A DNA stretch of 64,000 nt from Flavobacterium hercynium (lineage in GTDB: Bacteria; Bacteroidota; Bacteroidia; Flavobacteriales; Flavobacteriaceae): assembly GCF_002217285.1 (NCBI RefSeq), contig NZ_MUGW01000029.1, positions 1 to 64,000 of the forward strand. The letters run 5' to 3'. A program made the position numbers and the translations under genes. The notes under the pieces were generated by a model. It made no database searches and was not told the origin of the DNA. It saw only the letters and a program-made list of their open reading frames with translations. Of this stretch, positions 61,299 through 64,000 are shown piece by piece (the stretch's first letter is position 1; the number at the start of each line of letters is the position of its first letter).

Positions 61299-61380
61299 AA
61301 TACTGACTTCATTATCATGAAAACTACTTTTAAGAATATTGTTTTTCAGTTCATTACTAGAGTTTGTTTTTTTTTTTCAT
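61299..61380 (-). promoter_or_regulatory. Probable true start with A11 tract for the A-T-R gene
   Basis: On the - strand ATG at 61380 is followed by 11 A residues and, in that frame, a TAG after seven codons. With ten A residues the frame would read KKKTNSSNELKNNILKSSFH and join the GTG frame without a stop. The tract could be a phase-variable or slippage-prone site, or a sequencing error. Confidence 0.5.
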
Positions 61381-61711
61381 GGAGCAAAATTTTATGTTAG
61401 AAATAATTATTTAAAAAACTACTAAACAACATATTGCTTTTTTTAACATTAAAAAACGCATATCTAAGGTAAATAAAAAATATCTTATAAATAAAGTATC
61501 AATATAATATAATTTAAAATTAACACACTGTAAACAAGTAACTTAAACAGCACTATACTAAAAATGCCTTGAGATTCATTATAAAGAAGTTGTTCAAAAA
61601 GAACACTTTAAATTACTTAAAAAATTAGTGTTTGTGTTTATGCCAAAATCTTGTCAACACTGGTTTAAAAAACAAATGCAGGCAATATTTTGCGTTTAAA
61701 ACTTAAAGTTA
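61381..61711. other. AT-rich upstream region of the A-T-R gene
   Basis: No gene on either strand. The region is very AT-rich and must contain the promoter of the A-T-R gene; I could not find an exact TAnnTTTG on the - strand. Confidence 0.5.
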
Positions 61712-61768
61712 GAATCCTGGTCCCCCCACAAAAAAAGTCCTAATAAAAATTAGGACTTTTTTTTATGC
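61712..61768 (+). repeat. tRNA-Tyr 3'-end repeat, copy 3 (diverged)
   Basis: GAATCCTGGTCCCCCCACAA corresponds to GAATCCTGCTCTCCCCACCA in the tRNA, and the terminator hairpin AGTCCTAAT/ATTAGGACT is kept. It starts at the same base (GAATCC) as copy 2. Several substitutions and one extra T make it the oldest copy. Confidence 0.85.
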
Positions 61769-61889
61769 GATGTATTGTTATGAAATTAAAAAAACAGGGA
61801 TGATGATCAAAAGTTCACTATTTTGCAAAAGATGATGTAATCTAATCTCTAAAATTAATTTATTTAACTCATAATAGAACTATTTTGTG

Positions 61890-64000
61890 TTAAGCATTAA
61901 CAGCCGCTTTAACCTTTCGCTCTTTTTCCTGAGCATCTACAACGGCAACAGCAGCCATATTCACCATTTCTTCTACACTGGCTCCTAGTTGAACTATATG
62001 TACTGCTTTTTCAAGTCCCATAATTATAGGTCCAATAGATACCGTTTTATTAAGCTCTTTTAATAGCTTGTATGTAATATTAGCTGAATCAAGATTAGGA
62101 AAAATCAACACATTTACTTTTTTACCATTGAGCTTACTGAAAGGAAACTTATTGGCAAGCATATCAGGATTAAGAGCAAAATCGGCTTGTATTTCTCCAT
62201 CTACAATAATATCAGGGTGATTTTTATGAAGATAAGCCACCGCTTCACGTACTTTTACAGCACTCGGATCCTGAGACGAGCCAAAATTGGAGAAGGATAC
62301 CATAGCTATAACCGGTTCAACACCAAACATTCGTGCCATACTAGCTGTCATTAACGTTATACTAACCAATTGCTCCGCCGTTGGATTTACGTTTATAGCC
62401 GTATCGGAAAGAAAAATAGGTCCTCTGCCTGTAAGCATAAGGTTTGTTGAAGCAATTTTGTCGATACCCTCCGAACGTTCTATTAATTGCAACATAGGCT
62501 TAACCGATAGTGGATAACTTCGTGAATAACCCGTTATCATGGCATCGGCATCGCCATGGTTTACCATCATAGCAGCAAAATAGTTACGCTGTGTCATCAT
62601 CTTTTCTGCATCGAGCTGGCTAATACCTCTATACCTGCGTTTCTTCCAAAATTCATCAGCATAGGCTAATAATCTCGGATGACTTGATTCTAACCTGGGA
62701 TCAATAATAGTTACTTCATTCTCAAAGCCTATTTCTCTCTTAAGTTCTTCAATACTATCACGATTACCCAACAATATTGGTTCACCAATACCTTCTTCCA
62801 TCACTATCTGCGCCGCTTTTAACACGCTAAGCTGATCAGCCTCGGCAAATACTATACGTTTTGGTGCGCTCTTGGCACGATTGATTAAAAGACGTGCAGC
62901 TTTGTTATCGTTACCCATTCGATCCAGCAATTCTTCTGTATACTTCTCCCAGTCGGTAATAGGCTTTTGTGCCACACCGCTATCCATCGCAGCTTTCGCA
63001 ACAGCGGGTGCCACCACAGCTATAAGTCTTGGATCAAAAGGTTTGGGGATAATGTAATCTCTGCCAAAAAGTAACTTTGTTTCGCCATACGCAATGTTTA
63101 CCTGCTCCGGCACTGGTGACTTAGCAAGTGCTGAAAGAGCGTGTACCGCAGCCATTTTCATAGCTTCATTTATCTTAGTAGCTCTTACATCGAGTGCACC
63201 ACGAAAGATATAGGGAAAACCCAATACATTGTTCACCTGATTAGGATTATCACTTCGTCCGGTTGCCATAATAACATCGCTACGAGTAGCAACTGCCATA
63301 TCATAACTAATTTCAGGAGTTGGATTGGCCATAGCAAATACAATAGGGTCATTTGCCATACTCAAAAGCATTTCCGGTGAAAGAATATTACCTGCTGATA
63401 AACCCAAAAACATATCGGATCCTTTTATAGCTTCTGCCAATGTTTTTTGTTCTCCGGGCTGTGCATAAAGAAGCTGAAGATCTAAAAGATCTTTACGGCT
63501 TTTCACTAACATACCTCCAACATCAAACATGGTAATATTTTCTACTTTAACACCCAGTGAAACATACAGGTTAGTACAGGCAAGTGCAGCTGAACCTGCT
63601 CCCGATACCACAATTTTCATTTCATCCAGCTTTTTACCTGCAAGCTCGGCGGCATTAAGCAATGCTGCAGATGAAATAATGGCTGTCCCATGCTGATCAT
63701 CGTGCATTACCGGTATGTTGAGTTCTTCAACTAAGCGACGCTCAATTTCAAATGACTCCGGAGCCTTTATATCTTCAAGGTTAATACCTCCAAAAGTTGG
63801 AGCTATATTTTTAACTGTCTGTATAAAAGCTTCTACATCTTTTGTATCCACTTCTATGTCAAACACATCAATATCACTAAATATCTTGAATAACAAGGCT
63901 TTACCTTCCATTACAGGTTTGCTGGCTTCCGGACCTATATCGCCAAGTCCTAACACGGCAGTACCGTTCGATATTACTGCTACAAGGTTACCCTTTGCTG
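61890..64000 (-). CDS. maeB: NADP-dependent malic enzyme, 5' end outside window
   Basis: The gene enters from the right edge; the frame is open to base 64000 and the first residues visible are AKGNLVAVISNGTAVLGLGD, so the true start lies beyond the window. About 700 residues are present. The malic enzyme part shows MHDDQHGTAIISSAALLNAA, VVSGAGSAALACTNLYVSLG for NADP binding, and FAMANPTPEIS. The C-terminal 330 residues form the phosphotransacetylase-like domain typical of MaeB (RIVFAEADQLSVLKAAQIVM, then GPIIMGLEKAVHIVQLGAS). It decarboxylates malate to pyruvate. It flanks the outer end of the cassette region and is ordinary chromosomal background. Confidence 0.95.
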   Translation of the reverse strand, partial: AKGNLVAVISNGTAVLGLGDIGPEASKPVMEGKALLFKIFSDIDVFDIEVDTKDVEAFIQTVKNIAPTFGGINLEDIKAPESFEIERRLVEELNIPVMHDDQHGTAIISSAALLNAAELAGKKLDEMKIVVSGAGSAALACTNLYVSLGVKVENITMFDVGGMLVKSRKDLLDLQLLYAQPGEQKTLAEAIKGSDMFLGLSAGNILSPEMLLSMANDPIVFAMANPTPEISYDMAVATRSDVIMATGRSDNPNQVNNVLGFPYIFRGALDVRATKINEAMKMAAVHALSALAKSPVPEQVNIAYGETKLLFGRDYIIPKPFDPRLIAVVAPAVAKAAMDSGVAQKPITDWEKYTEELLDRMGNDNKAARLLINRAKSAPKRIVFAEADQLSVLKAAQIVMEEGIGEPILLGNRDSIEELKREIGFENEVTIIDPRLESSHPRLLAYADEFWKKRRYRGISQLDAEKMMTQRNYFAAMMVNHGDADAMITGYSRSYPLSVKPMLQLIERSEGIDKIASTNLMLTGRGPIFLSDTAINVNPTAEQLVSITLMTASMARMFGVEPVIAMVSFSNFGSSQDPSAVKVREAVAYLHKNHPDIIVDGEIQADFALNPDMLANKFPFSKLNGKKVNVLIFPNLDSANITYKLLKELNKTVSIGPIIMGLEKAVHIVQLGASVEEMVNMAAVAVVDAQEKERKVKAAVNA

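Larger units (their letters stand above)
58264..61768. mobile_element. Cassette 2, bracketed by tRNA-end repeats
   Basis: The 3.5 kb interval between repeat copies 2 and 3 contains only the A-T-R gene and its upstream region. Its composition is like that of the host and the distal repeat has diverged, so it appears older than cassette 1. No recombinase is encoded. Confidence 0.55.

Noticed and set aside
53085..61889. Integrase or phage genes in the tRNA-linked region
   Set aside because: I read all larger frames on both strands; apart from the IS6-type transposase only the two NRPS-like enzymes are present.

Overview
The window looks like chromosomal DNA of a Bacteroidota bacterium, most probably Flavobacterium or a close relative. 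The support is low G+C, promoters of the Bacteroidota type (TAnnTTTG, sometimes with TTTG 19 bases upstream), weak Shine-Dalgarno signals, many AraC, LytTR and RND genes, and typical flavobacterial intergenic repeats (runs of AATCTAA, CTTTGAACC and GTTCCTATGGAAC types). The genus is an inference from style, not from a marker gene.

Layout. 0-6 kb: a receiver-like small protein, a 2H phosphoesterase, an AraC regulator with two short-chain dehydrogenases, and a LytTR response regulator/LytS-type kinase pair. 6-12 kb: a TolC/RND/adaptor efflux operon whose pump carries an EF-hand-like loop. 12-13 kb: two hypothetical genes and a long AT-rich gap. 13.8-20.8 kb: a TetR gene and a second RND operon, separated by a set of repeated palindromes that look like the TetR operator; this operon hides a 37-residue membrane protein. 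21-27 kb: a secreted hypothetical protein, a Crp/Fnr regulator with a GNAT enzyme, a DUF1328 protein and a large glycosyltransferase fusion. 27-32.4 kb: an MCE/Mla-type lipid transport operon ending in an AsmA-like protein. 32.5-42.3 kb: metabolic and regulatory genes (FAD oxidoreductase, MarR-GNAT fusion, AraC, deoxyinosine-type DNA glycosylase, fatty acid hydroxylase family, glutamate dehydrogenase family, DMT transporter, 2OG oxygenase) and an isolated 28-residue Cys/Met-rich mini-gene. 42.4-46 kb: a small accessory interval bracketed by duplicated palindromic repeats, containing an XRE regulator, unknown genes and a decayed IS4-like transposase. 46-52.8 kb: a MoxR/VWA pair, small conserved genes, a J-domain/KTSC fusion, and a TlpA-like thioredoxin interrupted by an in-frame TGA.

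The most unusual part is 53.0-61.8 kb. An intact tRNA-Tyr gene is followed by two further copies of its 3' end plus terminator (56 of 56 bases identical at 58.2 kb, a diverged copy at 61.7 kb). These three repeats bracket two tandem cassettes, each carrying one large NRPS-like enzyme. The first is an adenylation-carrier-alpha-oxoamine synthase fusion with an SCP2-like tail, visibly richer in G+C than its surroundings, next to a degenerate IS6-type transposase and an attC-like folded sequence. The second is an adenylation-carrier-thioester reductase whose probable ATG is followed by an 11-A tract that puts it one base out of frame. The two enzymes are convergent and share the repeat's terminator. 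No integrase is visible. I read this as a tRNA-anchored accretion site for single-enzyme biosynthetic cassettes; this is inference. The window ends inside a malic enzyme gene (maeB type).
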